A stretch of DNA of 43,084 nucleotides from Clostridiales bacterium Firm_07 (GTDB taxonomy: Bacteria; Bacillota; Clostridia; Oscillospirales; CAG-272), in assembly GCA_001604005.1 (NCBI GenBank), contig LVAM01000021.1, forward strand, positions 1-43,084, given 5' to 3'. The notes below the pieces were generated by a model, which saw only the letters and a list, made by a program, of their open reading frames with translations, had not been told where the DNA came from and ran no database searches. This document shows, piece by piece, positions 16,105-24,986 of the stretch (position 1 is the first letter of the stretch; each line of letters opens with the position of its first letter). A program made the position numbers and the translations under genes.

Positions 16105-17004
16105 TTATTCTTTTGTGTCGGTATCGTTCTTTTTTCGTTTGAGCAAAGACTCCGCAAGCGGAGAATCCTCTTTCAGATGCACGTCAAGTTGATTGTAGGG
16201 GATCTCGATCCCCGCCTTGTCAAACGCCTTTTTCACATTTTCCAGCATATCGAAACGCACGTTCCAGTAGTCGCCGTTTTTCGTCCACATTCTCGCGGTC
16301 AGATCAATGCTGCTCTCGGAGTGTGCAGAAACGCGCACCGTGGGCGCCGGCGCGGAGAGCACGGCTTTGTTGGCAAGGATCACATCGGTGACGATGGCTT
16401 TCGCCTTCTCGAAATCGGCGGTATACGAGATCGAAAACGTAAGATCGACGCGGCGCACGTCTTTTTCGGAGAAATTGACGATCGTTGAGGAAGAAAGCGT
16501 GCCGTTCGGGATATAGATCACTTTATTGTCCGGGGTGCGGATCTTGGTGTGACAGAGCCGAATGTCCTCCACCGTGCCGTCAAAGCCGCACGCGCTGATG
16601 AAATCGTCTCCGTGAAAAGGGCGGGTAACGATCAGCAAAACGCCGCCGGCGAAGTTCGCAAGCGCACCGTTTACGGCAAGACCGATGCCGACGCCGAGAG
16701 ACGCGATCACGGCGGTCACGCCGCTGGTGTCAATGCCGAGATAGCCGATCACGCCCACCACAACGCAAATTTTCAGCACGATGCGCAAAGTGTGCGCGAT
16801 CACACGCATCAGAGTTTTGTCCAAATGCTTTTTCTCGCTTGCCTTTTCCGCGCGGCGAATGATGCGTTTGGTGATAAAATTGATGAGCTTCATCGCCAAA
16901 AAGAGAAAGATCAGCGCCAAAACGATCTTAACGCCGTTCAGCAGGAGCCAGGATTTGATCGTGTCCAAAATGGTGTTCCAGTTCCAATCCCATTGCCAGT
17001 CCAT
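16105..17004 (-). CDS. Small-conductance mechanosensitive channel, MscS family
   Basis: Pore protein that opens on membrane stretch and protects against osmotic downshock. The 299-residue product is close to E. coli MscS in length. It has an unusual Trp/Asn/Asp-rich start, three membrane helices (about 20-45, 70-92, 95-130), and the pore helix GVTAVIASLGVGIGLAVNGALANFAGGVLL with alternating Gly and Ala. The beta domain follows with RPFHGDDFISACGFDGTVEDI and IPNGTLSSSTIVNFS. The start at ATG 17002-17004 has an AAGGAG site. A TACAAT -10 box lies upstream, but the nearest TTGACA is 22 bp from it, so no promoter is annotated. Monocistronic. Confidence 0.93.
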   Translation of the reverse strand: MDWQWDWNWNTILDTIKSWLLLNGVKIVLALIFLFLAMKLINFITKRIIRRAEKASEKKHLDKTLMRVIAHTLRIVLKICVVVGVIGYLGIDTSGVTAVIASLGVGIGLAVNGALANFAGGVLLIVTRPFHGDDFISACGFDGTVEDIRLCHTKIRTPDNKVIYIPNGTLSSSTIVNFSEKDVRRVDLTFSISYTADFEKAKAIVTDVILANKAVLSAPAPTVRVSAHSESSIDLTARMWTKNGDYWNVRFDMLENVKKAFDKAGIEIPYNQLDVHLKEDSPLAESLLKRKKNDTDTKE

Positions 17005-17129
17005 AAACGATCTCCTTGTTGTGTTTTGTACTCATTGTAACACAAAAGCCTTTCCGAAAAATGTCAAAAAGATGTGGAAATTGTGAACAATTTGCGTCTT
17101 TGCCGCGCGAGAGAATTTTGATGATCGTA

Positions 17130-17158
17130 TTGACTTTTTCGCACAAAAATGGTACAAT
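17130..17158 (+). promoter_or_regulatory. SigA promoter of the PAP2-glycosidase operon
   Basis: TTGACT (17130-17135), a 17-bp spacer and TACAAT (17153-17158), about 40 nt before the PAP2 start. Confidence 0.75.
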
Positions 17159-17195
17159 CAAAACGGCGCAAATATTTTGCAAAAAGGAAGAAAAA

Positions 17196-17873
17196 ATGAA
17201 AAAACAAGCATACTTTATAGCCTTTTTTGTGTTTTTCTCTTTGTTTATCGTGTTTACCGTTTTGCTCAAAATCGTCGACGTTCGCGCCGTCGGACCGTTC
17301 GGCGGCTTTGTTGGTTTCGCGTCGTTGAACGTCTCTTTTCGCGATCTTGTCGGTGTGCATACGTTTTGGTATCATCTCACGCAAGTGCTGGGATACGTTG
17401 CCATATTGCTCGGCTTTTCGTTCGGTGTGCTCGGCGCCGCCGAATGGATCGCGCGAAAGAGCCTCAAAGCGGTGGACGCGGAGTTGCTCCTTTCCGGCGC
17501 GTTGTACGTTCTTTTGGGCATCGCTTACGTGCTTTTTGAAGTTGTCGTCATCAACGAGCGCCCCGTGGCGCTCTCCGACCATCCGGAAGCCTCATATCCG
17601 TCCTCACACACGGTGCTGGCGCTTTCGGTGTTTCTCGCCGCCATCGCCGTTTGGCGTAAATTGCTCCCCGACACGGCGCGCCGTGCGCCGATCTCGGCGG
17701 GACTTATCGTGCTTGCCGCTCTCGCACTCGTCGGCAGATTGCTTTCCGGCGTACACTGGTTGACCGATATTATCGGCGGCGTCTTGCTTTCCGGCGCGCT
17801 TGTTTCTTTGTATTTTGCGGTTTTGACCGTTCACAACGAAAAAAAGGAGAACTTGATTCAAAATGAAAATTGA
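17196..17873 (+). CDS. PAP2-family membrane phosphatase
   Basis: An integral membrane acid phosphatase of the PAP2 superfamily, which acts on lipid phosphates or isoprenyl diphosphates such as undecaprenyl diphosphate. The 225-residue product has about six hydrophobic segments. The catalytic motifs are visible: NERP (residues 120-123), YPSSH (134-138) and RLLSGVHWLTD (181-191) with His187 and Asp191. The first motif is less basic than the classic K-x6-RP. The ATG at 17196 is preceded by AAAGGAAG. The last 11 bp overlap the next gene in another frame. Substrate is unknown. Confidence 0.88.
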   Translation: MKKQAYFIAFFVFFSLFIVFTVLLKIVDVRAVGPFGGFVGFASLNVSFRDLVGVHTFWYHLTQVLGYVAILLGFSFGVLGAAEWIARKSLKAVDAELLLSGALYVLLGIAYVLFEVVVINERPVALSDHPEASYPSSHTVLALSVFLAAIAVWRKLLPDTARRAPISAGLIVLAALALVGRLLSGVHWLTDIIGGVLLSGALVSLYFAVLTVHNEKKENLIQNEN

Positions 17874-19530
17874 AATTATTGACCGTGGGCTTTCTTTTCA
17901 TAAAGAAGTCCTCTTTCGGCAGATCGCCGCGCGCGTACCCGTCAGTGAAAAAGCGGGCGGGCTTACCGTCAAATTGATCGAAGATAAAAGCATCGGCGCG
18001 CCCGAGAGTTATCTCGTGCGCGGCGCGGAGAAAAACTGGGAGATCGTGGGCGCGGACACGCTCGGCGTCTTTTTCGGCATCGGCAAGTTTTTGCACAGCG
18101 CAACTTGGAGCGAAACGGATTTTGCTCCGGCGACAACCGAGGGCGTTGTGACGCCGGCTTGTCCCTTGCGTATGGTGTATTTTTCGATCCATTTCTTCAA
18201 TTTCTATCAGATGGCGAGCAAAGACGAACTGCGGGACTACCTTGAAAGTCTGCTTTTGTGGGGATATAATACTTTTCACGCGACCTTGCCGCGCATCAAC
18301 GCGGAAAACGAAAAGGATCCGGTTTTTACCGAAAAAGCGGCGCTTTTGCGGGATCTTTATCAAATCGCCAAAACGTACGGAATGAAGACCAGCCTTGCCG
18401 TCGGCAGCAATCAGGGATTTAAGAACGCCTCACACGAATTTGACGCGGATATGTCTTTCAATCTGGATTATCGCGGCAATCTCGGCAGAAATCTTTGCAT
18501 TCACAAACCGGGAGCGATGGAATATCTGCGCGATATGTGGCGTGCGGAACTGGAGTGCTTCCGGGATATCGGTATGGATTATGTTACTTGTTGGCCTTAC
18601 GATGAGGGCGGTTGCGGATGCGCGCAATGCCGTCCGTGGGGCGCGAACGGGTATCTCGATATGGTCAACGCCGTGAAAGAGACCGCCCGTTCGGTTTTCC
18701 CGAACGTGCAGGTGATCGTCTCCACTTGGGCGTTTGATATGCCAAACGACGAGGGCGAATACGCGGGGCTTTACCGGCGCCTTGGCAAAGATTTGGCGTG
18801 GCTTGATTACCTTTTGATCGATGCGCACGGCGATTTTCCGAAATATCCCCTTACACATACCGCCAAAACGCCCATTATCAACTTTCCGGAGATCAGTATG
18901 TGGGGGCTTGCTCCCTGGGGCGGTTTCGGCGCCGATCCGCTTCCCGAACGCTATCAAAAGATTTGGGACAGCAGCAAACATATTTTGAGCGGCGGTATGC
19001 CGTATTCCGAGGGCATTTACGAGGATATTTCCAAAGTGCAGTTTGCGGGGTATTACTGGCACCCCGATCAACATTACAGCGAGATCCTTGCCGAGTATAT
19101 CCGCTTTGAATACGACGAGAACGTGGTGGAAGATACGCTGGAATTGATGCGCCTGATCGAGATCAACCACGCGCATATCGGCAACGAAGAGATGCCGGAT
19201 ATGGCAGTGGCAACCAAGGCGGCGGCTTTGGCGAAAAAGATCGACGCGCGCCTCTCGGAACGTGCCAAAAACGCTTGGCGCTGGCGTATCCTTTATATCC
19301 GCGCGATGCTCGATGAAAAGCGTTATCGGGCGCTTGTCGAAGATCAGAGCGACGATTCCAAAAAAGTGCTTCGTTTCCACTTCTTCTCGGGCGAATATCT
19401 TTTGGAGGACAAAGAGGCGCAAGACTACTTTGCCGAACTGTGGAAATACTATCATTGTATCCCGCACAACGGCGAGAACCATCACACCTTGCCACCGCTC
19501 GGCGGAACGAAATTGGATGTCGTGATTTGA
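17863..19530 (+). CDS. Unclassified glycoside hydrolase-like protein (GH20/GH67-like N-terminal fold)
   Basis: A 555-residue cytoplasmic protein without signal peptide. Residues 1-90 resemble the small alpha/beta N-terminal domain found before GH67 and GH20 barrels (ends GVFFGIGKFLHSATW). From about 100 a TIM-barrel-like stretch follows: MVYFSIHFFNFYQMAS, LLLWGYNTFHATLPRIN and VTCWPYDEGGCGCAQCRPWG, which holds an Asp247-Glu248 pair and a CxCxxC cluster. A helical region from about 420 closes the protein. An Asp-Glu pair is the catalytic arrangement of GH20, but this protein is not recognised as a named family. Its start overlaps the PAP2 gene by 11 bp, with AAGGAG 13 nt upstream. Glycosidase activity is an inference. 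Confidence 0.6.
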   Translation: MKIEIIDRGLSFHKEVLFRQIAARVPVSEKAGGLTVKLIEDKSIGAPESYLVRGAEKNWEIVGADTLGVFFGIGKFLHSATWSETDFAPATTEGVVTPACPLRMVYFSIHFFNFYQMASKDELRDYLESLLLWGYNTFHATLPRINAENEKDPVFTEKAALLRDLYQIAKTYGMKTSLAVGSNQGFKNASHEFDADMSFNLDYRGNLGRNLCIHKPGAMEYLRDMWRAELECFRDIGMDYVTCWPYDEGGCGCAQCRPWGANGYLDMVNAVKETARSVFPNVQVIVSTWAFDMPNDEGEYAGLYRRLGKDLAWLDYLLIDAHGDFPKYPLTHTAKTPIINFPEISMWGLAPWGGFGADPLPERYQKIWDSSKHILSGGMPYSEGIYEDISKVQFAGYYWHPDQHYSEILAEYIRFEYDENVVEDTLELMRLIEINHAHIGNEEMPDMAVATKAAALAKKIDARLSERAKNAWRWRILYIRAMLDEKRYRALVEDQSDDSKKVLRFHFFSGEYLLEDKEAQDYFAELWKYYHCIPHNGENHHTLPPLGGTKLDVVI

Positions 19531-19531
19531 C

Positions 19532-19559
19532 AAAAAGGCGGCGCACGCGCCGCCTTTTT
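19532..19559 (+). terminator. Intrinsic terminator after the glycosidase-like gene
   Basis: GGCGGCGC and GCGCCGCC form a perfect stem, flanked by A5 on the left and T5 on the right, just after the stop codon. Confidence 0.85.
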
Positions 19560-19573
19560 CGGTTGCACGTCGG

Positions 19574-19602
19574 TTGACAAAAAGACGTGCCGATGATACA
19601 AT
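19574..19602 (+). promoter_or_regulatory. SigA promoter of topB
   Basis: TTGACA (19574-19579), a 17-bp spacer and TACAAT (19597-19602). The predicted transcript starts near 19609, so the leader before the ATG at 19627 is under 20 nt. Confidence 0.8.
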
Positions 19603-19626
19603 CATAAGGAACGGTAGGTGAAAAAT

Positions 19627-21741
19627 ATGATCTTGGTGATCGCGGAAAAACCGAGCCTTGCGCGCAATATCGCATTGGGTATCGGGGAAATGAAGCGTCG
19701 CGACGGGTATCTTGAAAACAATGAATATTTGATTACGTGGGCGTTCGGTCACCTTTTTTCGCTTGCCGATATCGAAGAGTATAATCCCGCCCCTCCGGAA
19801 GCGAACGGACATTGGACAATGGCCAATCTGCCTTGCATCCCTCAAGAATTTCGTTTTGAACTGCGGCGCGGCAAGGACAAGAAAAAGGCGGATGCCGGCA
19901 TTAAAAAGCAGTTTTCGATCATTTCGTCGCTCTGCAATCGTCCCGACGTCGATACGATCGTCAACGCGGGCGATGCGGACCGCGAGGGCGAGATCATCGT
20001 GCGGCTTTGCGTCAAAAACGCGCTGAAAACCCCGAAAAAGCAAAAGCGGTTGTGGCTTCCAGACCAGACGCCCGCCACCGTGCGCGCCGCGCTCGCGGAG
20101 ATGAAGGACGAGAGCGAATATCAAAACCTTGCCGACGAGGGCTTTGCGCGCACGTATATCGACTGGCTCTACGGCGTCAATCTGACGCGCTACGCCACGC
20201 TCAAAACCGGTACGCTCCTGCGCGTCGGGCGCGTGATCGTTCCCATCGTGCGCGCTATTTACGAGCGCGATCTTGCCATTCGCCATTTTACCCCCGAAAA
20301 ATATTTGGCGCTGGTCAGCAACGAGGAAACGAATGGTGAAAAGATCGAACTGACCTCCAAACAAAAGTTCAAAGGGGATGACCGCGCAGCGGCGGAACGC
20401 GCCGCCGCGGTATACAACGCGGCGGGCGCGACCGTGCGCGACGTTCGCCGCAAAAAAGACACGCTCTCGCCCGGAAAACTCTATTCGCTTTCCAAATTGC
20501 AGAGCGTGCTTGGAAAAAAATATAAAATGTCAATGACCGACAGCCTTGCCGTGATACAGGGACTTTACGAAAAGGGGTATCTTACCTATCCCCGCACCAA
20601 CTCCGAGTATCTTGCCGTTGCCGAAAAGGGCAAAATGCGCAAGATCATCGAAGAGATACAAAAAATCGGATATCCGGTGGCGTTTAAAGATTCCCCGAAG
20701 ATCTTTGACGACAGCAAGATCGAGTCGCACTCGGCGCTGACGCCCACCTATAAGATTCCCGACAAAAACGCGCTGACAAAAGAAGAAGCCCTTGTTTATG
20801 CAACGGTTTTTCGCCGCTTCGTGGCAATCTTTTGCTCCGAGCCTTGCCTTGCCGAGCGCACCGAGATCACCATCGGGGTGGGGGATCTTGAAGAGTTTAC
20901 CCTGAAAGGTCTCGTCATCACGCAGCGCGGTTGGATGCAATACGACGATTCCACGCAAAAAGAAAAGACTCTCCCCAAACTTTCGCGCGGCGACACGGTA
21001 AACGTCGCGTTTGGAGCGGTGGAGAAGGAGACAACGCCGCCGAAGCATTATACCATAGAAACCCTGAACCAGTATCTGAAAAACCCATTTCGCGAGGAGA
21101 AAGCCGCAGAGAGTGACGAGATGGGAGCCGACGACGCGGCGGAATATAAGGCGATACTTGAAGGGCTTGAACTCGGCACGGAAGCGACGCGCACGGGGAT
21201 CATCGAAAACGCTTGCAAGAGCCGGTATATCGAACTCAAAAAGGACACCTACACCATTTTGTCGGGCGGCGAATATCTGATCGAATCGCTTGACCGTCTC
21301 GGCATTCGTATGGATAAGCACCGCACGGTGGAAATGGGGCGGGCGCTCAAAAAAGTGTTTCGCGGCGAGATGAGCGTGAAGGACAGCGTTTCTCTGGCGG
21401 AAAATGAGGTGCGCGCGGTTTTTGACAGCGCAAGCACCGACGACGCGGAAGATCGCGATATCGGCGTTTACGGTGAGGAAGTGGGAAAATGCCCGCTTTG
21501 CGGCAAGCGCGTGCTGCGCGGCAAATTCAGTTACGGATGCGAAGGTTACAAGGAAGGGTGCACTTTCCGCGTTTCCACCTATATCTGCAATCGCGCCATA
21601 TCGAAACGCAATATGGAGCGCTTGCTTCTCGAAGGAAAAACCGCGAAGATCGTGGGCTTTGTTTCTCCTAAAACGGGTAAAAATTTCGACGGGACGCTCG
21701 TCTTAAAAGACGGGAAAGCAATTTTCGACTTTTCGATGTGA
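19627..21741 (+). CDS. topB: DNA topoisomerase III (type IA)
   Basis: Type IA topoisomerase that passes single strands and resolves replication or recombination intermediates. The 704-residue product begins with the TOPRIM motif ILVIAEKPSLARNIA and has NAGDADREGEIIVR near residue 115. The catalytic Tyr321 lies in GYLTYPRTNSEYL. SHSALTPTYKIP is the usual His-containing block after it. The C-terminus has one Cys4-type zinc finger (CPLCG...YGC...GC, from about 622) and a short TopoIII tail motif, as in Firmicutes TopB. An in-frame GTG at 19618 has a better-looking AAGGA, but that site overlaps the predicted transcript start, so ATG 19627 with AGGTG is preferred. Confidence 0.93.
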   Translation: MILVIAEKPSLARNIALGIGEMKRRDGYLENNEYLITWAFGHLFSLADIEEYNPAPPEANGHWTMANLPCIPQEFRFELRRGKDKKKADAGIKKQFSIISSLCNRPDVDTIVNAGDADREGEIIVRLCVKNALKTPKKQKRLWLPDQTPATVRAALAEMKDESEYQNLADEGFARTYIDWLYGVNLTRYATLKTGTLLRVGRVIVPIVRAIYERDLAIRHFTPEKYLALVSNEETNGEKIELTSKQKFKGDDRAAAERAAAVYNAAGATVRDVRRKKDTLSPGKLYSLSKLQSVLGKKYKMSMTDSLAVIQGLYEKGYLTYPRTNSEYLAVAEKGKMRKIIEEIQKIGYPVAFKDSPKIFDDSKIESHSALTPTYKIPDKNALTKEEALVYATVFRRFVAIFCSEPCLAERTEITIGVGDLEEFTLKGLVITQRGWMQYDDSTQKEKTLPKLSRGDTVNVAFGAVEKETTPPKHYTIETLNQYLKNPFREEKAAESDEMGADDAAEYKAILEGLELGTEATRTGIIENACKSRYIELKKDTYTILSGGEYLIESLDRLGIRMDKHRTVEMGRALKKVFRGEMSVKDSVSLAENEVRAVFDSASTDDAEDRDIGVYGEEVGKCPLCGKRVLRGKFSYGCEGYKEGCTFRVSTYICNRAISKRNMERLLLEGKTAKIVGFVSPKTGKNFDGTLVLKDGKAIFDFSM

Positions 21742-21746
21742 CATAC

Positions 21747-21776
21747 AAAAAAGAGGTGAAAATTCACCTCTTTTTT
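21747..21776. terminator. Bidirectional terminator between topB and rpe
   Basis: AAAAAAGAGGTGAA and the matching TTCACCTCTTTTTT form a long A/T-flanked stem between the two convergent stops, so it can serve both genes. Confidence 0.85.
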
Positions 21777-21802
21777 CGTTTAGTGGCAACACGTAACGCG
21801 TT

Positions 21803-22456
21803 TTACGTGAGATCGCCCGCGATGCGGTGCATTTCGGCAATGGTGGCGGCGGGGTCGGGCGTGCCGAAAACGGCGGTGCCGGCGACCACCACGTTGACGC
21901 CCGCGTCCAAAACCTCGCGCAGATTTTTGAGCCCGATGCCGCCGTCCGCTTCAAGGTCCGCGGCGGGGTTGATCTCATCCAACATCGCGCGCACCTCTTT
22001 TGCTTTGATCAGCGTTTCGGGAATGAGCGATTGTCCGCCGAATCCCGGTTCGACCGTCATCACCAGCACGAGGTCGCACAGCGGTAAAAATTCTTTAATG
22101 GCGGCGGCGGGAGTGCGCGGGGAAATGGCAAGCCCCGCTTTTTTGCCGGCGGCACGGATGGTACGCAGCACCGCGGCGGGATCCTTCGTGCTTTCAAAAT
22201 GAATGGTCACGCCATCCGCGCCCGCTTTGATAAAGCGATCAACGTAGCGCTCCGGGCGGTCGATCATCAAATGCACGTCGAAAAAGAGATCAGTGTGCGG
22301 GCGCAGCGCCGCGATGACGACGGGGCCGAAACTGATGTTCGGTACGAAAGCACCGTCCATCACGTCAAGATGGAGCATTTCCGCGCTTTCCACGGTTTTC
22401 ACCGACGCGGCAAGGCGGGAAAAATCGGCAGAGAGCATAGAGGGAGAGATTTTCAT
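21803..22456 (-). CDS. rpe: Ribulose-phosphate 3-epimerase
   Basis: Interconverts ribulose 5-phosphate and xylulose 5-phosphate in the pentose phosphate pathway; a cytoplasmic metal-dependent TIM-barrel enzyme. The 217 residues match the family. Landmarks are ISPSMLSADFSRLA (residues 3-16), LHLDVMDGAFVPNISFGP with the catalytic Asp and metal ligands, HLMIDRP, VLVMTVEPGFGGQ with the second catalytic Asp replaced in position by this loop's neighbours, and DGGIGLKN. The start is ATG 22454-22456 with AAGGAG; the longer open frame has no ribosome site. It lies 160 bp after the ispF stop. A lone TATACT (minus strand, 22507-22512) suggests its own promoter, but no good -35 is seen. RpiB is encoded nearby, so two pentose phosphate steps are clustered. 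Confidence 0.93.
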   Translation of the reverse strand: MKISPSMLSADFSRLAASVKTVESAEMLHLDVMDGAFVPNISFGPVVIAALRPHTDLFFDVHLMIDRPERYVDRFIKAGADGVTIHFESTKDPAAVLRTIRAAGKKAGLAISPRTPAAAIKEFLPLCDLVLVMTVEPGFGGQSLIPETLIKAKEVRAMLDEINPAADLEADGGIGLKNLREVLDAGVNVVVAGTAVFGTPDPAATIAEMHRIAGDLT

Positions 22457-22587
22457 TTTGAACTCCTTTTCAAAGTGACGTTTGCGTATTTTCGACATAA
22501 AATGAGAGTATAGAATACGCGGCGGAAAAACGGTGGAAGAGAAGCAGAAGGGAAGTGGGAGGGAGCGGCCGCGCTCCGCCGCTTCAC

Positions 22588-22617
22588 GCCGCCCCGATCA
22601 AACGGGGCGGCTTTTTT
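22588..22617 (+). terminator. Terminator-shaped hairpin oriented against the flanking genes
   Basis: GCCGCCCCG and CGGGGCGGC form a 9-bp perfect stem followed by T6 on the plus strand, while rpe and ispF are both on the minus strand. No plus-strand gene or promoter is seen upstream. It begins at the ispF stop codon. The rest of the 160-bp gap holds a second small GC hairpin at 22562-22576. Confidence 0.6.
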
Positions 22618-23096
22618 CAAGCGGAAATGCGCTTGATCAGTGCGATCGCCTGCGCGGCGATCCCCTCGCCGCGTCCGGTAAAACCGAGCCCTTCTTCGGT
22701 GGTCGCCTTTACGCTGACGCGACCGGTGGGCATTTCAAGAGCGGCGGCAAGATTTTTGCACATCTCGTCGATATACGGGGCAAGTTTCGGCGCTTCCGCC
22801 AATATCGTGGCGTCGATGTTGACAATGGCGTAGCCCGCTTTGCGCAACTCGGCGGCGACGATTTTGGCAAGTTCGATGCTGTCCGCGCCCTCATAGGCGG
22901 GATCGGTGTCGGGAAAGCGCCGACCGATGTCGCCCATCGCCGCCGCGCCCAGCACGGCGTCAAGGACCGCGTGCGTCAGCACGTCCGCGTCGGAATGTCC
23001 GAGCAGTCCTTTCTCAAACGGCACGTTGACGCCGCCCAAGATCAGCGCGCGTCCGGCAACAAGGCGGTGTACGTCGTATCCCTGTCCTATTCTCAT
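22617..23096 (-). CDS. ispF: 2-C-methyl-D-erythritol 2,4-cyclodiphosphate synthase
   Basis: Fifth enzyme of the MEP isoprenoid pathway; it cyclises CDP-methylerythritol 2-phosphate with loss of CMP. The 159 residues are full length. Zinc ligands Asp8 and His10 lie in GQGYDVHRL, the third (His34) in [17 protein letters not shown], and [18 protein letters not shown] is the family's substrate loop. [21 protein letters not shown] closes the protein. The start overlaps the ispD stop as ATGA, so it is coupled to the gene for the enzyme two steps earlier. Last gene of the T-box operon. Confidence 0.96.
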   Translation of the reverse strand: MRIGQGYDVHRLVAGRALILGGVNVPFEKGLLGHSDADVLTHAVLDAVLGAAAMGDIGRRFPDTDPAYEGADSIELAKIVAAELRKAGYAIVNIDATILAEAPKLAPYIDEMCKNLAAALEMPTGRVSVKATTEEGLGFTGRGEGIAAQAIALIKRISA

Positions 23097-23809
23097 AGCG
23101 TTTGACTCCTTTTTTTCAGAATGAACTCAGCAAGCGAGAGATCCTCGGGGTGTGTGATCTTCAAATTCTCGCGCCCGATATCCACAAGGCGCACGGGAAA
23201 GCCGAGCTTTTCCATCAGTTGGTTGTCGTCCGTCAAATTTTCACGATCCGTGACAGAGGAAAGCGCCGCAAAATAGAGCTCGGCTTGAAAAACCTGCGGC
23301 GTCTGTACCGTAAAGACCGTGTTCCGATCGATCGTCGAGGCGATATAACCGCGCTTGGTGGCGATTTTTACGGTGTCAAAGACCGGCATAGCCGCGCTTG
23401 CCGCGCGATAGCGATATGCCGCCTCGATCACGCTGTCCACGCCCTCGGGGGTGATCAGACACCGCGCGCCGTCGTGAATGGCAATAAAATCGGCGTCGGG
23501 GCGGATCTTTTTGAGTCCGGCTTCGACCGAAAGAGCGCGCGTCGCCCCACCGCGCGCCACGGCGCGCAGTTTGGTGATCCCGTAGATTTCCTGAATGTCA
23601 AAAACGGCGTCTATGTCCTCGGCACGCGCCACGACCACGATTTCCGACACCGTAGCGGCATTTTGAAAGGCGAGCAGGGTGTGAGCCAGCACGGGCTTTC
23701 CGTCGAGCGGGAGGAGCGTTTTTGAGCCTTCTGTGTGCATCCGCGTGGAAGCGCCCGCCGCCACGATGACGGCGGCGGTATAACGGGCGGATTTTCGCGG
23801 GGCGCTCAT
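23093..23809 (-). CDS. ispD: 2-C-methyl-D-erythritol 4-phosphate cytidylyltransferase
   Basis: Third step of the MEP pathway; transfers CMP from CTP to methylerythritol 4-phosphate. The 238-residue protein has the CTP-binding loop [11 protein letters not shown] near residue 15, with a Lys soon after in [36 protein letters not shown] and [10 protein letters not shown]...[16 protein letters not shown] carry the conserved Asp, Arg and Thr positions. It has a short basic N-terminal extension ([10 protein letters not shown]). Both ends overlap neighbours by four bases. IspE is not in the window. Confidence 0.95.
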   Translation of the reverse strand: MSAPRKSARYTAAVIVAAGASTRMHTEGSKTLLPLDGKPVLAHTLLAFQNAATVSEIVVVARAEDIDAVFDIQEIYGITKLRAVARGGATRALSVEAGLKKIRPDADFIAIHDGARCLITPEGVDSVIEAAYRYRAASAAMPVFDTVKIATKRGYIASTIDRNTVFTVQTPQVFQAELYFAALSSVTDRENLTDDNQLMEKLGFPVRLVDIGRENLKITHPEDLSLAEFILKKRSQTL

Positions 23810-24267
23810 TGCGCGTCTATGGTGCCGTTTTCAATGGCGGCAAGAAGGTCGATGCGCTGTTTGTGGCGCGGACCTTCGGAAAATTTCGTATCAAGGAAAA
23901 TATCAACGAGATCAAGCGCCAAGCCCTCGCCCACCACGCGCGCACCGAAGCAAAGCACGTTTGCGTCATTGTGTTCGCGCGTCAGTTTCGCGCTGTACGT
24001 GTCGGAACAGCACGCGGCGCGGATACCTTTGTGCTTGTTTGCCGCCATCGACATACCGATGCCGGTTCCGCAGATGAGGATGCCGAGTTCGCAAGTTCCG
24101 TCGGTAATCTTGCCGCAAAGGCGATGCGCGATCTCGGGATAATGGCAGCTGTCGGACGTATAGGTGCCGACGTCCGTCACGGCAAATCCGCGCGCTTCCA
24201 GGTGTGCGCGCACGGCGTTTTTAAGATCCAGCGCGGCGTGGTCGCAACCGATAACTATGTGTTTCAT
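23806..24267 (-). CDS. rpiB: Ribose-5-phosphate isomerase B
   Basis: Interconverts ribose 5-phosphate and ribulose 5-phosphate. The 153-residue product has the RpiB/LacAB fold: IGCDHAALDLKNAV at the start (Asp9, His10), YPEIAHRLC, then the catalytic Cys in ILICGTGIGMSMAANKHKGIRAA and the Arg/His region in LTREHNDANVLCFGARVVG. Length and order are those of a functional isomerase. It sits between tsaB and ispD with four-base overlaps on both sides. Confidence 0.95.
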   Translation of the reverse strand: MKHIVIGCDHAALDLKNAVRAHLEARGFAVTDVGTYTSDSCHYPEIAHRLCGKITDGTCELGILICGTGIGMSMAANKHKGIRAACCSDTYSAKLTREHNDANVLCFGARVVGEGLALDLVDIFLDTKFSEGPRHKQRIDLLAAIENGTIDAQ

Positions 24268-24986
24268 CGTAAACCTCCGTTTAATGATTTCTTTTCGCGT
24301 TCCAAACGTTCTCGCTCCGCCTGCGGCAAGCGCAAATAGAAAGGTTTGAGCGCTTCGGGGGACGTGTATTCTCCCGCCGCAAAACGTTTCGCGGCGACTT
24401 TGGCGACCGACACGGCGTTTTGATCCGAAAGCAGTGGAGAAACGGGCAGGGGGACGAGGCGGGTAAAGGCTTTTTCCGTCTCTTTTACGCCGTCACCAGA
24501 CAAGAGGAAGGGGGCGCCGATCTTCTCCAATTCCGTTTCAAGGTCGCTTGCCGCCAGAGCGCGATCGGGCGTAAGGCGCGCCGCCGCGCCGTTTTCGGCG
24601 CGAAAGAGCGCGTTGTAGACTTGTCCGCGCCGCGCGTTCATCACGGGCGCGAGAATGACGCCGTCTTTCTGCGGTACAAGGTTTTGCGCGAGCGATTCCA
24701 GGGTGGAAACGCCCACAACAGGCTTGTTTTTGCCGAAAGCCAAACCCTTGACGGTTGCCACGCCGATCCGCACGCCGGTAAACGAACCGGGTCCCGCGTT
24801 GACGGCGAAAAGGTCAACGTCGTCCACGGTCACGCCGGCACAGGAAAGCGCGTCGCGCACCATCGGCAGGAGCGTTTCGCTGTGCGTGTTGCCGTTTTTC
24901 AAGTGAAAAACGGCGATCGGCGTGTCGTCGCGGCAAACGGCTACGCTTGCCGAAACGGCGGTACTGTCCAGTGCCAAAATCAGCAT
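24264..24986 (-). CDS. tsaB: tRNA threonylcarbamoyladenosine modification protein TsaB
   Basis: Partner of TsaD in forming t6A37 on ANN-decoding tRNAs; it is an ASKHA-fold scaffold rather than the catalyst. The 240-residue protein has ILALDSTAVSASVAV at the N-terminus and AVNAGPGSFTGVRIGVATVKGLAFG, the classic TsaB block, followed by GVSTLESLAQNL. A C-terminal half of normal length is present. It overlaps tsaE by seven bases upstream and rpiB by four downstream. TsaD itself is not in this window. Confidence 0.94.
   Translation of the reverse strand: MLILALDSTAVSASVAVCRDDTPIAVFHLKNGNTHSETLLPMVRDALSCAGVTVDDVDLFAVNAGPGSFTGVRIGVATVKGLAFGKNKPVVGVSTLESLAQNLVPQKDGVILAPVMNARRGQVYNALFRAENGAAARLTPDRALAASDLETELEKIGAPFLLSGDGVKETEKAFTRLVPLPVSPLLSDQNAVSVAKVAAKRFAAGEYTSPEALKPFYLRLPQAERERLEREKKSLNGGLR

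Noticed and set aside
17034-17067. TTGACA and TACAAT as the mscS promoter
   Set aside because: They are 22 bp apart, too far for a SigA promoter.
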